This document shows, in pieces, positions 23,211 to 36,472 of a stretch of DNA of 64,000 nucleotides. Numbering within the stretch: the first letter of the stretch is position 1; every line of letters starts with the position of its first letter. The position numbers and the translations under genes were made by a program. The notes below the pieces were generated by a model. It was not told the DNA's origin. It saw only the letters and a program-made list of their open reading frames with translations, and did no database searches. The DNA is from Zonotrichia leucophrys gambelii (taxonomy: Eukaryota > Chordata > Aves > Passeriformes > Passerellidae), in NCBI RefSeq assembly GCF_028769735.1, contig NC_088173.1, forward strand, positions 11,615,038-11,679,037, in the 5' to 3' direction.

Positions 23211-26200
23211 AGAATTGACTTTTTCTATGGCATGGCACAGTTTATTTTATGTGGGAAGGGATGCTTTAAAAACACCAGACAGCAGCAACAGAGTGGTTTA
23301 GGTATGTTGGGGTACAGCACTGAGGCAGGAGACACTGGAGCTGCAGTCTTTTGTTTGACTTCAATCACATTTTCTTTCATTTGTGGGTACAAAACTGGCT
23401 CTTGTTTATTCAGGACAGAAATTTCTGAGTGGCCTGGTGTGGCCAGGCAACATAAAGCTCATAAGGCAGGTGTTAAACTTGGCTGTTTAAGCAATTTTTT
23501 ACTGTGCTCGCTCCTTCTTCATGAACTGCTGTCTTGGATCTCTGCTTTTTTAGGGATCACTGTGCTGCACTCCATTTCATAGCACAGATGTGCTGTCAGG
23601 GTTGTCTGTCTGTGCAAGTCCAGCCCAGCACGTCTCTTTAAAACATTAGGTCCTCATGTGTATTTTTTGGGTGAGATCCCTTTTAGAATCAACAGTAGCA
23701 GCTGTGAATATATCAGCTGCAGGATGAGCCCTGGAGTCATGTGCTTCATTTTTCAGGCTGAATTTAAGTTTAATTGTATGTGGGGAAAAAAAAGAAACAA
23801 GAAACATTTTCAGTTTTCTGACCACAAAGATAACCTACCACTAGGGGTCAAAACCGTGCTTATTAATCCATGTTTATGTACTTGAGTCATTGTTCTTGAT
23901 TTTAAAATATCTTCTAAATTATCACCTCTAATGAAAATGGTTGGGTATTGAGTATTTCCAGATGTACTCTGCAATGTAGTTTTCTGATGATAGGTCAGAT
24001 ATCCCTTAAAAAAATATAGTCTGTGTTTTTGCTGGTTTTGACTGTGAAATTACAAATTTATTTTTAAAGACATTTTAAGAATTAAAAAAATTTTAAAGAA
24101 TGTTCTTGAAGTAAAATGTTACCATATGATTACTGATAAAAACATTTCTGTTATTGTTGGGGGTAGGATCACAAAATTCTTTCTCCTTGGGAGGAAATCA
24201 GTTTCTGAGGTTGTTCTAGAACCAGTGTGTTTGGATCTCATGAGTTGTTCAAGCCCAATGGCTCTCAGTTTTGACTTAGTAAGAGATAGGAAATTATTTC
24301 ATTGTGTAAAAAAGGATACAAGATCCTTCAAGCAATGCATTTTGAGGTGTTTAAATAATTTCTTAAAAGCAGTAGTTTGTGATTGAGCAGATCTGTCAGC
24401 TGCTACTTTTGTGTGAAGAGAGCTTATTTTAGGTTGCTTTCACTTCTGTATCCCTGGCCAAGTCGCTGTGCTGAAGAAATGCAGGAAGCAAATTGTGGTG
24501 CTTGATTTCCCAAGAAACTTTTGGACTTTTCTATTGGCCTTTCAAGTCATAGCAAAACTGCAGCAGTGCAGCCCTAATTTTTCCTTCAGCATTTTACATT
24601 TATTAATACTAGACTGTATGTACATATTTTTAGAAGTAATATGAACTTGGCTGCCAAAGTAGCCTGTTGTTTTTAGAAATACCAGAGATAAGTACTAAAT
24701 GCCACAGCATACCAATTCTTAATATTTCTTTTTCCTATGCATAACTTACTGGAAGAAGTAGTACATAATCTTTGGATATTAAGCTACATTTTCTTCCTTT
24801 AAAAAAGAGATTGTGATACATTTTGCATATATGGGAAAAGAGATACAACACATTGTAAACAGTCTTCATTAACCTTCATCACAGTCTGTATTAGTTGATT
24901 AGGGTATCAAGTGATAGAAAAATGCATTTTGTTTAAATTGATTTTAGTTGACTGAAGAAATTCCTCCTGTGGTAAGCAAGTGAATGCCTAGGAACTTATT
25001 TTTTCAGGGAAAGTGGGAATCTGTTAGAAATTATCTCTAGATAAGGTGCATGAGCTGTGTAATGAAATGCTTTCAATACCAGACAACATTTGTTTTTAAT
25101 ATAAAAGTAGTTGGACATGAGAATTGTCTCCCTAAAGTAGTTCTTGGACAAGTGATTTCCTGCCAGTAAAAATGTTTTCTAAATTTTTATTGAATTAGTT
25201 TTCGGTTCCTGCAAACTAGTTATTACAAGATATGAAAATAAATTCTGACATTTCCATTTTTAACATTTACTTTAGTGTCTATTTTGTAAAGAGGAAACTA
25301 GCAAATTGTGCATGCAGATCTCTAAAAATTTGTACCTGGATGTGGTGAGTAGTGGATGCTTAGGAAAATAAATGAGAAGCAAGACAAGTGTGGCTTTGCT
25401 TTGGCCTAACACCTTCTGGCAAGCAGGGGGAGATGGCAGGCACACCATTCTTTTGGATAGCCACCAGTAGACATGCTATTCATAAAGTTGTCCTGCCTTT
25501 TTTATAATGCATGTCAATATTCATTTTCCACAATGTTCTTTGGCAATGAGTTTCACTATGGAGTGTGGGTGATGGGTGATGAAATCGTATTTCCATTTAT
25601 TTCCTTGTCCTTGAGTGCTCTGTATCTTATGCTGAAGAGTGAAAGGTTTTTCTCTATTCACTTTCTGTGTGCTATTCATGGATTTGTAGTCTTCCTTCCT
25701 ATTCACTCTTCATTAGTTTTCTGTCTAATAAATATAAGAACATTAATCATTATGGGAAAACGAAATGAGAAGACTCAGAGCATGCACTGTAGTGTTTTGA
25801 GTTTGGAAAAAAAATTAGAATTTTCTGGTGAGCAGTATAACAAAAAACCCCACAGCTGACCATAAAAATCTACTTGTGTTGTCTTTACTGAGGTAAATTT
25901 CTTGCTATATTAAATTTGACTGATATTAGTCTGTAATTGTAGTATCATTGTTTTCTTAGTAATTTTAATCACAGAGAAATGATTTGAGAGACTGGTAAAT
26001 TTGGAGAATTGTCTCTTTTCATGTGAGCCAGAGAGTTTACAGGCTGAGGTTACCTGTTTAGAGTGAAGGCATTTAAAAATCTCCAGTAGTTATGTAGCCC
26101 ACCAGATTTCACTAGAGAAGAATCCTAGGCTGGATCCAAAAATTCCATAATTGCCCCCAGAAGGACACTGAGTTAAAAAAGACCAGGCTCAAACACATTC

Positions 26201-27290
26201 GCTTCTCAGTCCTGCAGGGACTTATCATGAAAAACTTTCAAAAAGTCTTGCTCAGAACTGAACTAACAAACCTTGAAGTGTTGCAAAATTAAACACAGTA
26301 AAAATGATAATTCAGATAAGGACAATATTTTAATAAATTAATTTGTTACCTAAATTAATCTCCTGATAGAAGTTTTAAAAAACTAAAATAAAAGATAAAA
26401 ATCCTCACTCATAAAACTTTGAGATTTTGTATTTAAAGGTAATTTATAAATTTTATTGTACAATTAATTTATGGCCTATCTTCTTAAACCAGGAGACCTA
26501 CATGACAGGAAGGAATGTCTTCTCTATTACTAAATTAGTGCCTTATGCTGGTGACCTAAGTTGAGTTTGTGCTAGCATCCTTCTAAGACATATGTTACAA
26601 ATACACTAGGATTTCTTGACCACCAGTCACTTCCTGATGGTTTACAAATAACTCTCCACACAGATACTCAGACTTTTAGACTTATTTTTTGTATTACAAC
26701 ATTCTCTATTTGGATGGCATGTCTCGGAATATGAATCTGAAGTCTTTGCCAACCTGGAGAGCCAGAACTGTGGTCTAGGTCACTGGACTAATGTTTAATG
26801 AGTGATAGAATTTACACTCTGGAGTTAAAGCTTCAGGTGAGGTAGAGACTGACCTTTATCTATGAATGCAAATCAATTAATTTGGGTTAATTTGTTCACT
26901 TAGACATAGCATGCCCTGTGCTGTTCTGCTGTTAGTTCTCCAGCTAGACTCTTCTGGAGATTCAAACTGGAGTTCCAGGTGCTGGAAAACTTTAAGAAAA
27001 TTACAGGGATAATTACATTTTTAACCAAACAGCAGCTTAAAAAAAAAATCTGATAAATAATATTTCCCCTAAAATAATTTGGAAACACATTTTTCGAATA
27101 ATGGTTGGCTCTTGAAAGGGACCAATGTCACTAGAGACCTCATATACCTAATATCAAGCTCAGAGAATAGAGAAGTGTTTTCAAGTGTATTTGCCTCCAA
27201 ATTTCTTGGCAGGAAGACTGGAAAAAGATCCCGAGCTTCCTGATTATATCAGACATTCATTGTTTTTCTACCAGCTAACCTCGAGGGTTC
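23211..27290. other. Noncoding stretch, nothing recognised
   Basis: About 4 kb without a supported gene. Frames of 128-129 codons at 23193-23582 and 25473-25859 have no recognisable domain. A tiny exon-like 24-base segment at 24948-24971 is mentioned only as a finding. Confidence 0.5.
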
Positions 27291-27324
27291 AATATTGTGT
27301 GTGTGTTGAAATCAACACAATATT
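27291..27324. repeat. Imperfect palindrome with GT bulge
   Basis: AATATTGTGT...TTGA at 27291-27309 pairs with TCAACACAATATT at 27312-27324. The left arm carries six extra GT bases. Without the GT expansion it would be a 13-bp perfect palindrome with a two-base loop, so a short GT microsatellite appears to have grown inside one arm. Confidence 0.8.
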
Positions 27325-30300
27325 CAATGCTTATTAGAGAGCTGCTGTTTTGTTTTGTTATATGAATTAATGTCTTTGCAAATAGTGACTTAGTGTTTTG
27401 AGTCCTCATGCAGGAGAATGAAAGAATAGCTTGGCAGATGGGTTTCTCAGGGGGTACATTTGACAGATAATCAGTACAATACAATTCCTTTTATCTCTGC
27501 ACATATACAGAAATATAAAGCACTGTTCTGATAATGTTTCCTCCCTTTCCTCAGCCCAGCAGCTCAATCCAGTGTCCAAACACACAAGCCCCTATGGTGG
27601 CAAGTCTTGGATATTTGACCCAGCTATTTTAATGGATTTTTATACATGAAATTGAATAATATATAATGATGTTGTTAGAGTGGGTAGGAAAACAGGAATG
27701 GTTTTCATCTCCAAGTAATTGAATCCAGTTTTGTGCTGCTCCAACAATAATATAATCTAATTGTATCTGATTTGAAGGCATTTTTTTTAATACCCCTTCC
27801 TGCTTTTGGAAGTTGTCCTGTCAGCTCAGTGTTTAAAGGTAAAAAGACTCTTGTCTTCCCTGAGTCTGATGTGTGGTTTGACCATGGATGGTAGAGTGTC
27901 ATTGATCCTGACACAGTAGTGCAACTCCTAATTTTTTCCTCAGTTCTCTCTTAGAAATACCTCTCTTACACATTCCACATTTGACTGTTTCCATATCCAA
28001 ATAATGCCACTTTTTCACAGTCCTCCAATGACTGTATATTATACTCAGGTCTTTTTCCTTCTAGTGTAGTTTCAAATATAAGATTGAACAGCTTTGAATG
28101 AATAAATAGTTCTTATTAATTCAGAACTGTATAGCCTTGCATGTTTTCCTGTTGTATTGTAATCCCATGTTTTCTTCTCTGGTATTCAGTGTAATTCAGT
28201 TCTTCCTTTTTGCCTTTTTGGTGTCTTTTTGCATAAGCAAACTTTCTCTAAGATGTCACCAAATCTCCTTGGCAGATTTCTCTCTTATTCCTTTTTGTAC
28301 CAAAAAAGGAAATTTGGAGTGATATCCTAATTACTACCCTAATTATTACCCTACTCTGCTGTATTCTTCTAGCCCTATACATCTTATTTTACCACTATTT
28401 CTCACCGCAATTTTAATAATTTCAGTTCCTCTCTCTTCCTTCATTATTCTTTTAATCACTCTGTTTTCCTGCTAAATTCATTACTATCTAATTTAATTAA
28501 TTAATCTCCTCTCTCTGAACTTGGCAGGTATTTGACTTCCTGCTTAATTATTAATTAATTGATAGCTCTATGGCATCTCTGATGGGATATGAGTTGACTT
28601 ATCAAAGACAGTAAATTTTCCACACAAAGCTTTCTGATGAGGATTATGTGATTCAATTTCAATAGATACTTGCTATCTTCAGTTCATCACTTCAATACAG
28701 ATCTTCCAGATTATGGACAAACAAGGAGAAATGAAGAGATGAAAAGACTTGTAAAATCTGTAGAGACATTATACTGAATTCACCTATTTTGTGTATTATT
28801 TAGGAATTGCAAACATTATATTTTCCTCTTTTTTCTAAAAGATATTTCATAGACATTTATAGAATGGTTGGTATGTTCTTACAGAGTCCAATCAAATAGA
28901 AATCTACATATATTTTGCTCATCAAGGTGATACAATTAGTGTGGTTTTCTCCTCTATTACTTTGATTTTGAGACATACCAGCCCGAGTACCTGTGAAGCG
29001 TGCAAGTCCTGAAGGTATCACAAGCACAGGATGTTTTCTCAGTAGCCTTTAAGTATTGATAGCATTCTTTAGTTTTGGCTTTTCCTTTTTGATCTGCCCC
29101 ATTTTTTTATTTCTGCATAATTATCCTCACATGAAATAATTAGTTTCAGCTGTACTGATCCCTTCTCGTATATGAAAAAAATTTCTGGCTACTGTAAATC
29201 TTCATCACCAAGGCTAATTCTCTTACAAGTTTGGAGCTTCTGTTTGGATTAAAGCACTGAGCAAGGATTAAACCTACTTATATTTATTCATTCTTTTGAC
29301 TTCTTTATTCCAGCCCAGAAGGCAGCTTTGGAAGGCTGTGACAGTTTTGATAGACTGCCATTATGTTGTTTTTATCCTCATGTACTTCAATGCTTAATCT
29401 GATTATTATTTATATCAAAACCAGTAAATGATCAGCTTTGTGTTCATGCTTTTTGGACAGCTTTTACAGCCTGATAACTCAGTCAGTATTCATGATTTCC
29501 CTCTGCAGAACAACTTTTCAAGTGCATATTGAAGGAAAATAAATTTAATGATAATGGTATAATTTCTTCTGAGATAAGGGTTCTGAATATGTTTGTTTAT
29601 TACTTTAAGGTGCTGGACCATGTGACTTGCAAAACTCAAGGAGATTTAAGACAGCTCTCCAAAGAGTCCAAAACCTTTCAGGACTGGAACCTCATTGAGT
29701 ATTTTTGGCTGGCTGCATTAGGCAACTTATTCTTAAACTTTTTGTGTTCTTCCTTATCTTCTTGTGTGGATTATTCCACATTGTGCTCTCATTTCTCTTT
29801 TTTTTCCTACATAAGCATCTGTGCATCTCAGTAAATAATCTATTGACACAATCATGTCAGCTAAGACTGAAATTGTGTAATCTCTGAGGCTAACTGGAAC
29901 TGTTAGTATAAACTTGTTACAACAGAGGAGAGTTAATTTCACAGATATGTGGGGCTTGTGCTGTGATACAAAGCAGAGTTTTCTTGGCACAGTTACAGTC
30001 ATGCTGGATGTGCTGTCTTGGTATAGGGGTATTGTAATTCCTCACCTGTACATTGCAGTGCAGTCATTGTTCTGATGGTTCTGCCCAAACCAAACAGATT
30101 GTCTCCATAATCTGTCAGAAATTACTCTTTCAGTCAAAACAAAAGGCCCAAAGAATTGCACAAGCTTGGCTCCCTGAAAAACACCATCCTTTTAAAGGCT
30201 CATTGATAAAGACACTGAATGTGACACATCCCAGAACAGATCCCTGTGGTCCCGTTTGTCACTGTCCTCCAGTATGACTCATTAGTCTCTGCCTCAGAAT

Positions 30301-32611
30301 TCTACCTTTCCAAATGTACTCCAAAGTCCATGCACAAAAAAACCCAAATTCTTGTGTAATTGCAGGTTTTCTGTGAGACCTTGTCCAGTTCAGTTACAAA
30401 AGTATAGGCTAATAAATAATCCATCATGCATTCTCCATGGCAGATGGAAAGATGGGAATTACACAATTACATCTACCATGAAGTTGTTTTGCAGGAATGG
30501 GACTTGATTCTGAATAATCACTAATATCCTCAAGTCATTAGTGGAAGTTGTCACTTCATAATGTCTTTACTTTTTGCTACCTACCTTAAAGGGGAATGTA
30601 GAAAACCAGATTTCATCTTCCTTTGGAAATAGTATGTGTTTGTAGCTGAAAGATGTTTCAGAGGACTGCTTGCATTGTTTAGTCATTGGCATACATTAGG
30701 CTGTTCTCTTCAACTTTTGTTTGCCTTTAGTACCTCTATAGTCTTAATTCTAATCTTTATTCCAAAAAATTCTTTGAAAAAACAGGAATACTTTTGATTT
30801 CAATGAACATGTTATTTTTCATTTAGTACAGCAATGGATCCATTCTCCTTGTTGATGATTATTGAAGAGTCTATTAAAAAACATCTATCTGTTCTTTCTT
30901 GAGATGACTGACTTTATAACAGCAATTCTATTTGAAACCAGCGCTTGTGTACCATATTCACCATTTTAGTATTTAGTACCACATGTTGATGTAAGTTAGA
31001 TAACTAAAAAGCAGGTAATCTATGTGTTCTTTGCATAAGGTTTAAGAGCACACTATAATGATTACACACAACATAAAAAACCCCCAAGAATTTTGATTAA
31101 AGTGTAGCAATTTGAGCTCTGATGCTCAACTGACTCCCATTTTTTGGCTATCCATGGTACCAAAACCCCACAAAGCTTTTGGAAAATATGCACATTGACT
31201 GCCACTTTTCTCCTTTCCAAATATTGTCAAGAATTTTTAATTTTGATCTGTGATGAATAATTCATTCAGCTTCTTGTTGGGAGTTGAAATAAGTTCCTTA
31301 GCTTCCATAAGGAAGGACAGTGTAGTGTTGGTATAATTTCCTAATCCTTTAGCTATTCCTTGGATATGTTTTTGTATTTACATAAATACTACTTTTAGGA
31401 AGGAGAATAGGAACTTATGTGTGTTCAAGAAAGATGAATCAAATCTGAGACAGGTATGAGGAAGGCTCCTGGGACAAAATGGAGAGCACACCATAAGTAA
31501 GTAATGCTGAAGAGTTGCATTAACCTTAAATTAAGGGAGATTAGAAATTATTTTTTATCCATATATACACATATAATATATAGGCTTTGAACAACAGGAA
31601 GACTGAAGAAAAATGTAAGATAAATGACAGTGTTGGCACTGGAGCAACTACATTATTCCTTGGTAGAAATACACACTACTTTGGAATACTCAGGTGTTCC
31701 AATCAGAGTGCCAGATCAAACTCATATTTGATTGGACAGGTCTTCAAAACAGAGTTTACCTTTTTTATATGATGTGGTTTTAAAGCTGTGCATTGGACTC
31801 TGCTCTTTTGCATCCTTATACTTGAAAGTTATAAAGTCAAGAATGTCAAGGGTAGAAAAAAGAAAATTTATGATACCAGGGAAAACAATTCAGCTCCCTT
31901 CTGTGTCCCATACATGTGGAGAATGCATAGGATTAAAAAAAAAAAGAGGGGAAAAGAAGAAAATCATTGTATTTTCCAAGATTGTGTCATTGTGTATACA
32001 GATGAGATGGCCAGGTTAAGTATGCTCAGGCAACCATAAATCATCTGGCAAAAATAATTTTTTGGTCTAAACCTCTCTTTTTTAATGCAAAATCATCCTG
32101 CAGTTTTACACTGCTATTTGTAAAATAATAAATAATGTCTTCCTGTACTGAACAATAGCTACTTGTCCTATGCACTTGAACTTCATCCCCAGCTGTGAGA
32201 TAATGAAAGACAATTAGCATATAAGAAAGGGGATGGGGAGCAGCTCCTTAGTCTGGGAGTCTGGGAGTTTGGTAAAGTTTGTATTTCCCTACTGCCACTT
32301 GCATCTTTTCTTCAGAAGCGGTGTCTCTCCGTGACAAAACTGGGCAAGTAATGGGGACACCAAACATGTCTTTAAAATAGTTGTCGTAGATTGTCAAGAT
32401 TTTTTTCTAGTCCTGCAAGTGGGGGAAAAGGAAATGGACACAGATATAAGTATCAGGAATATCACTGGAGGTAAGAAAAGACATTTTCTAAAACCTAGGG
32501 AGTTTCGTCCTCCCAAAAAATGGATGCAGATAGGCTTTGATGAAGTGTGCAATAAGTAGAATAGTAGGCAACATATGTTTTGGAAATATACTAGCAGTCT
32601 AATTCCTATCT
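27325..32611. other. Long noncoding stretch, nothing recognised
   Basis: About 5.3 kb of AT-rich DNA. A homeodomain-type TTAATTAATTAAT cluster occurs at 28490-28560 on both sides of a CTCTCT patch. The largest frames (about 100 codons at 29529 and 31732) have low-complexity K/F-rich content and are not supported as genes. Confidence 0.5.
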
Positions 32612-32629
32612 CACACACACACACACACA
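32612..32629. repeat. (CA)9 microsatellite
   Basis: Nine uninterrupted CA units. No other structure is associated. Confidence 0.95.
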
Positions 32630-32719
32630 TATTAACTACGTCCACTGAGTGACAAATTTTAGGCCAGTTTGCACTTAAGAATGATAATGAAATATGTCTT
32701 ATATTTGATGACAAGAATT

Positions 32720-33120
32720 TTGTAGGCACGCAGTTTGTGGTCACTGGGAATGGGGCTGTGGCCGAGCCTCATCCCCATGGGTGCAGCTGTGAGCAGCAGG
32801 TGAGCAGCAGTGACAGCAATGAGCCCTGGAGTGCCCAGGGCACTGACCAACCACCAAAGGGAGCAGAGGGCACACAGGGGCAGTGCATCAGCATGAGGGG
32901 ATAAAAGGCTGGGCTGAAGGACAAGGGCAGATGCTGGCAGGCTTCTGAAGTGGTGTGGTGTTACTCTGTATGGGTAGGTACCTGAAGCCTTCTGATGTGA
33001 TATGGTGTTGGTCTGTATGGGTTGCAGCATTGTGAAATGGTATGGTTATACCTTGTGTATTGTGGTTGTCTTGTCTGTGGTATGTGCTGTGATAAGATTT
33101 GATGATAAAGCCACAAAAGG
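32720..33120 (+). mobile_element. LTR-like block with internal tandem repeats
   Basis: A GC-richer island begins near TGTAGGCACGCAG and contains a TATA-like ATAAAAG at 32901-32907, in a context (GGGGATAAAAGGCTGGGC) that looks like an LTR promoter. Imperfect tandem repeats follow it. The block stands out sharply from AT-rich flanks. I did not find clear terminal inverted TG...CA ends or a target-site duplication, and I cannot name the family. The 123-codon minus frame here is probably a by-product. Confidence 0.4.
32942..33065. repeat. Imperfect tandem repeat, about 40-47-bp period
   Basis: Units beginning CTTCTGAAGTGGTGTGGTG (32942) and CTTCTGATGTGATATGGTG (32989) share a following CTGTATGGGT block. 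A third, more diverged unit starts near 33030 (TTGTGAAATGGTATGGTTA). The array sits just downstream of the TATA-like motif of the LTR-like block. Confidence 0.75.
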
Positions 33121-33960
33121 AACCTACATTATTTACACTTTCTGTCAAGAGAATTTGGTATTCAAACTCCTGAAAGAGTTCATTTTGATGAGACTTAAAT
33201 GGATACATTTTTGGCTCTTTTTAAAAATTTCTCCATTTGGAAACTGCTTAATTTGATGGTTTGATATTGGCAGCATATTATTGTCCTGTTGATTTCATTA
33301 TTTTCTGTCTTCTTCCCTTTTGATTACATACCCCATGCTACTTGGGCAAGCTTGCTTTCTTGGCTGCGTTTGCTGGGGAAGACTATCTGCTGTGGGACAT
33401 GTTTAAAATATGCATTACGTTCTTCTTGACATGTTAGCTGATAAGTGTTGTTTAAGATCAAAGGTGTCTTATTTAGAAAAAGTCTTGTTAAGTGCCCTTG
33501 ACTGTGGGTTAATAGTGCTATCACTTAATGGTACTTGTCAGTGAAGGCAGCCCAAAGGATTTGTAAGAGATGCAACTGACCAAGAATGAAGGCCAGAGCA
33601 AAAGAGTGTGTGGCAGTACTTGAAAGAGAAACTATCTTTTTGTCATGGGAAAAGAAACAAGCTGTTTAGAAGCAAATTGAATAAATCTTCCTTCATGTCC
33701 TGAGAGAGCTTCTAAGATATTTTATTTAGAAAAATACAATAGGTCTGCTCCTCTTTGTTTTCAAGTATAAAGAAAATTAATAATAGGAAGGACATCCTGT
33801 TATTGAAAAGAATCTGGGTGTATGGTGCATAGGGTTTATGGCCTAAAATAACGGAGATGTATTTAGCTGTTTTAGTCCTTTAATTGTAGTAGCCTATGCA
33901 GGGTTCAGCTTGGATAATATGAATCCTGTGGCATAACATTTCTCACTGCTCTCCATGCAG
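33121..33960. other. Noncoding stretch before exon-like segment
   Basis: No transposon is recognised. The last 30 bases (ATAACATTTCTCACTGCTCT then CCATGCAG) form a branch-point-like word, a polypyrimidine tract and AG, a good 3' splice site for the segment that follows. Confidence 0.45.
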
Positions 33961-34073
33961 AGTATTTGGATGTGCTGTCCATTGTTGCAAACTATGGCTG
34001 TGAGTTACCTGACAACGTGGACCAGCTCTGTCCCTGGAATAACTCTGCTGAAACCGATACAATTAGCTGTTGA
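33961..34073 (+). CDS. Candidate terminal coding exon, unknown product
   Basis: A strong 3' splice site (pyrimidine tract ending in CCATGCAG) is followed by a frame starting at 33963. It reads 36 residues and ends in TGA at 34071-34073. The reading is protein-like: YLDVLSIVANYGCELPD, then NVDQLCPWNN with an N-N-S glycosylation sequon, then ETDTISC. Three cysteines and balanced charge suggest an extracellular or secreted C-terminus, which is inference. A second frame is also open, which weakens the case. A possible ATTAAA polyadenylation signal lies near 34430. I do not recognise the protein, and a chance decoy exon remains possible. Confidence 0.28.
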
Positions 34074-36472
34074 GTGAGCCTCTCCATTGTGTGCAGCCCG
34101 TACAATTGCTTTAAAGGTCATAAGAACTTAATTAACTGTCTTTGGATTTTCAGCGTAGTTTCCCTTTCACTTACAATGGTTTTCTACTGATTGGTAACAT
34201 ACATAAACATTGACCATGTATTGTCAAACCCTTCTCTTTTTCTCATTGTTGTGTGGCATCCCTTTTAATTACTAGAGCCGAAAATCATATATCTTTGCTA
34301 ATAATGTGATCACTTTGTCCTTTTGTTCCCTCTCACACAACACTTTTGGTACATTCTGTCCTCCAACAGAGAAGTATGAGGCATAAGCATCTTCTTTAGC
34401 CTTGACAGAAGAACAAGTTATACCATTAACATTAAAAGGATTTCAGCATATGGCTTGAAATTTCCCCAGAGATACTATATAAATTTAATTGAAGTCATCA
34501 TTAATAATGATCCTTTCCTTCACCTAAAACCTTGAGTTAAAACAGGAGAGCCTTCTCTTTGAATGTATGGTTTCTGCAGATGTGTATATTTCAACTGTCT
34601 TTTGATTAATTTCTCCCTGATGAAAAAAGTGTGAGTTGGAGGGAACAGGACAACTTAATTAGTGAAAAAAAGTACATATCATACTTTTGAGCTTTTGTGA
34701 GGACTGTGTGGCACCCTGGGTAGTCAGCAATTAGACTGGAGGTTTAGCTGCAATGATTTGAAACTTTAATGCTCCCGGTTGTCTGCCCTTCTGCCAGACA
34801 CCCCTATCTTGTTGGTAGAAGTGAGAGAAGGGGCCATTTGCCTGTGTTTTGACTATTCCAGATTACAGTTCAGCACTTCATTGCTTGTAGGCACTGTTGG
34901 ACTGGGATGTGTCCTGGTCATGCTCAGGTACGGTCACATCTGCCTTATCAGAGGGAGTCAGAGTAGTGTTGCTGGAAGCAAGAATAGCAAAGGGCTCTGC
35001 CCTGCTCCAGTCTCCTCTCAGACTTCTTTAATGTGCAATTCTGAGAGTAAAGAAAAAGGTCTTTTCTTAATTTGGGTCAGCCAATCTGAGCTAGATAATT
35101 TGAGCAAAACCAGCGGAGTAGATTAAAAAGTTAAAAGTAGAAGTGTCAAAATTGATAGGGGTGTTTGGGGAAAAAAAAGTAGGCTGCTAGCTGAAATTAA
35201 AGGCAAGTTGAGCTTTTTTTTTTTCATTGAGCCTTTAGCTATTGCTAGTTCACTCGGGTTATTCAGGAATTGAAAACTACTTGGGTTAAGACTGAGATTT
35301 TCTTCAGTATACACCAACATTTGAAGAATTGCATTTTCTTACTTTAGGATGCTAAAGATTTTTGCCTTTTATGTAAAAAAAATAATCTGACTGCCATTGT
35401 ATAGGTATCTCTTGGGGCAGAAAATATTTAATATGAGAAAGGTCTTTAAAACAGCAGAGAAATGAAAGCTCATTGTAGAAAGCCAAAGCAAAACAATTCA
35501 AATTAGTGAAATAACTTTAAAGGAAGGGTGTAACTGCAGAAACAAAATTCTGTGAAAACTGATAGCTCTTCAGTTTTCATGTCTTGACTCAAAATTGGAT
35601 GTTGACCTGACAGATAAATTTTAGCCCAACAGAAGTTATGTTTATTCAAGTGTGAATTGCAGACAACATTTTTCATTAAAATAAGATAGCTGAGTAAAAT
35701 TTTAAGGCCTAGTATATAGAGAAAGTCACAGCAAATAATCTACTGAGTTATTCTGATTTCAGTATCTGTGTATGTGTGCAACTACTTAGAAAATGGAGCA
35801 AAGCAATGAGATAGCAATTACAATTTTATGAATAAACACCTCATTTATGTTATGATAAGCCTCTCAATGTATGTGCAGCTGGTCTCTTTCTAAGCTCATT
35901 TACACCCATTAAATGAACCTGATTTACCCTCTGGTGAAAAGAGTGAAAACCCTGTTCTTCCCTGCTGATTTTAATAAGCAACTCCTACCCTATTGATGTT
36001 GTTGATATAATATTGTGTATCAGATAGGCAGGGGGCAGTTGATATTAGTAGTTTTCAAGTAACACTTCCAGGAAGGCAATTTCCATGAAATGCAGAGAGT
36101 TTGCACACCATGATGAAGGCAGAGCAGTCAATACTTATACTTGCTTGCTGGTACTTTCCTCTCACTGTTCAATGTTTCTGAATTTTCATAAGTCTCTGGC
36201 TCATCCAGGATTATACTTATCAGTAATGCCACCACCCCAGATAGTGTTTCATTTTCAACTTTCCAGGGTTGTTGGAGTTGACGTTTTCTATTTCATTTTT
36301 ACAAAGGCATATTTCATCTGATTTTATCCACTGTACCCTGTAGTGTGCTGCTACTGCCTAGCAAAGCACACAGTTGGCTCCTAGATGTGCCCTCTCATCT
36401 CCTATGGTGACATTCTTGTCATGGAGTAAACATTCCTCAGTAGACAGATCCTTCTAATTTCAGTTCCAGAGT
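34074..36472. other. Noncoding stretch or possible 3' UTR
   Basis: If the preceding exon is real, the first few hundred bases would be its 3' UTR, with ATTAAA near 34430 and AATAAA at 35831-35836 as possible signals. Otherwise this is unremarkable AT-rich DNA. The 115-codon frame at 34779-35126 has no motif that I recognise. Confidence 0.4.

Noticed and set aside
25473..25859. 128-codon plus-strand open frame, hydrophobic
   Set aside because: The F/L/S-rich content is what T-rich DNA gives by chance, and no family motif or splice context supports it.
28485..28560. Inverted TTAATTAATTAAT words resembling a small MITE
   Set aside because: The words are simple AT repeats without defined ends or target-site duplication, and arm pairing is expected from their low complexity.
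32659..33030. 123-codon minus-strand open frame
   Set aside because: It runs antisense through the LTR-like block and its tandem repeats and ends in low-complexity I/K-rich residues.
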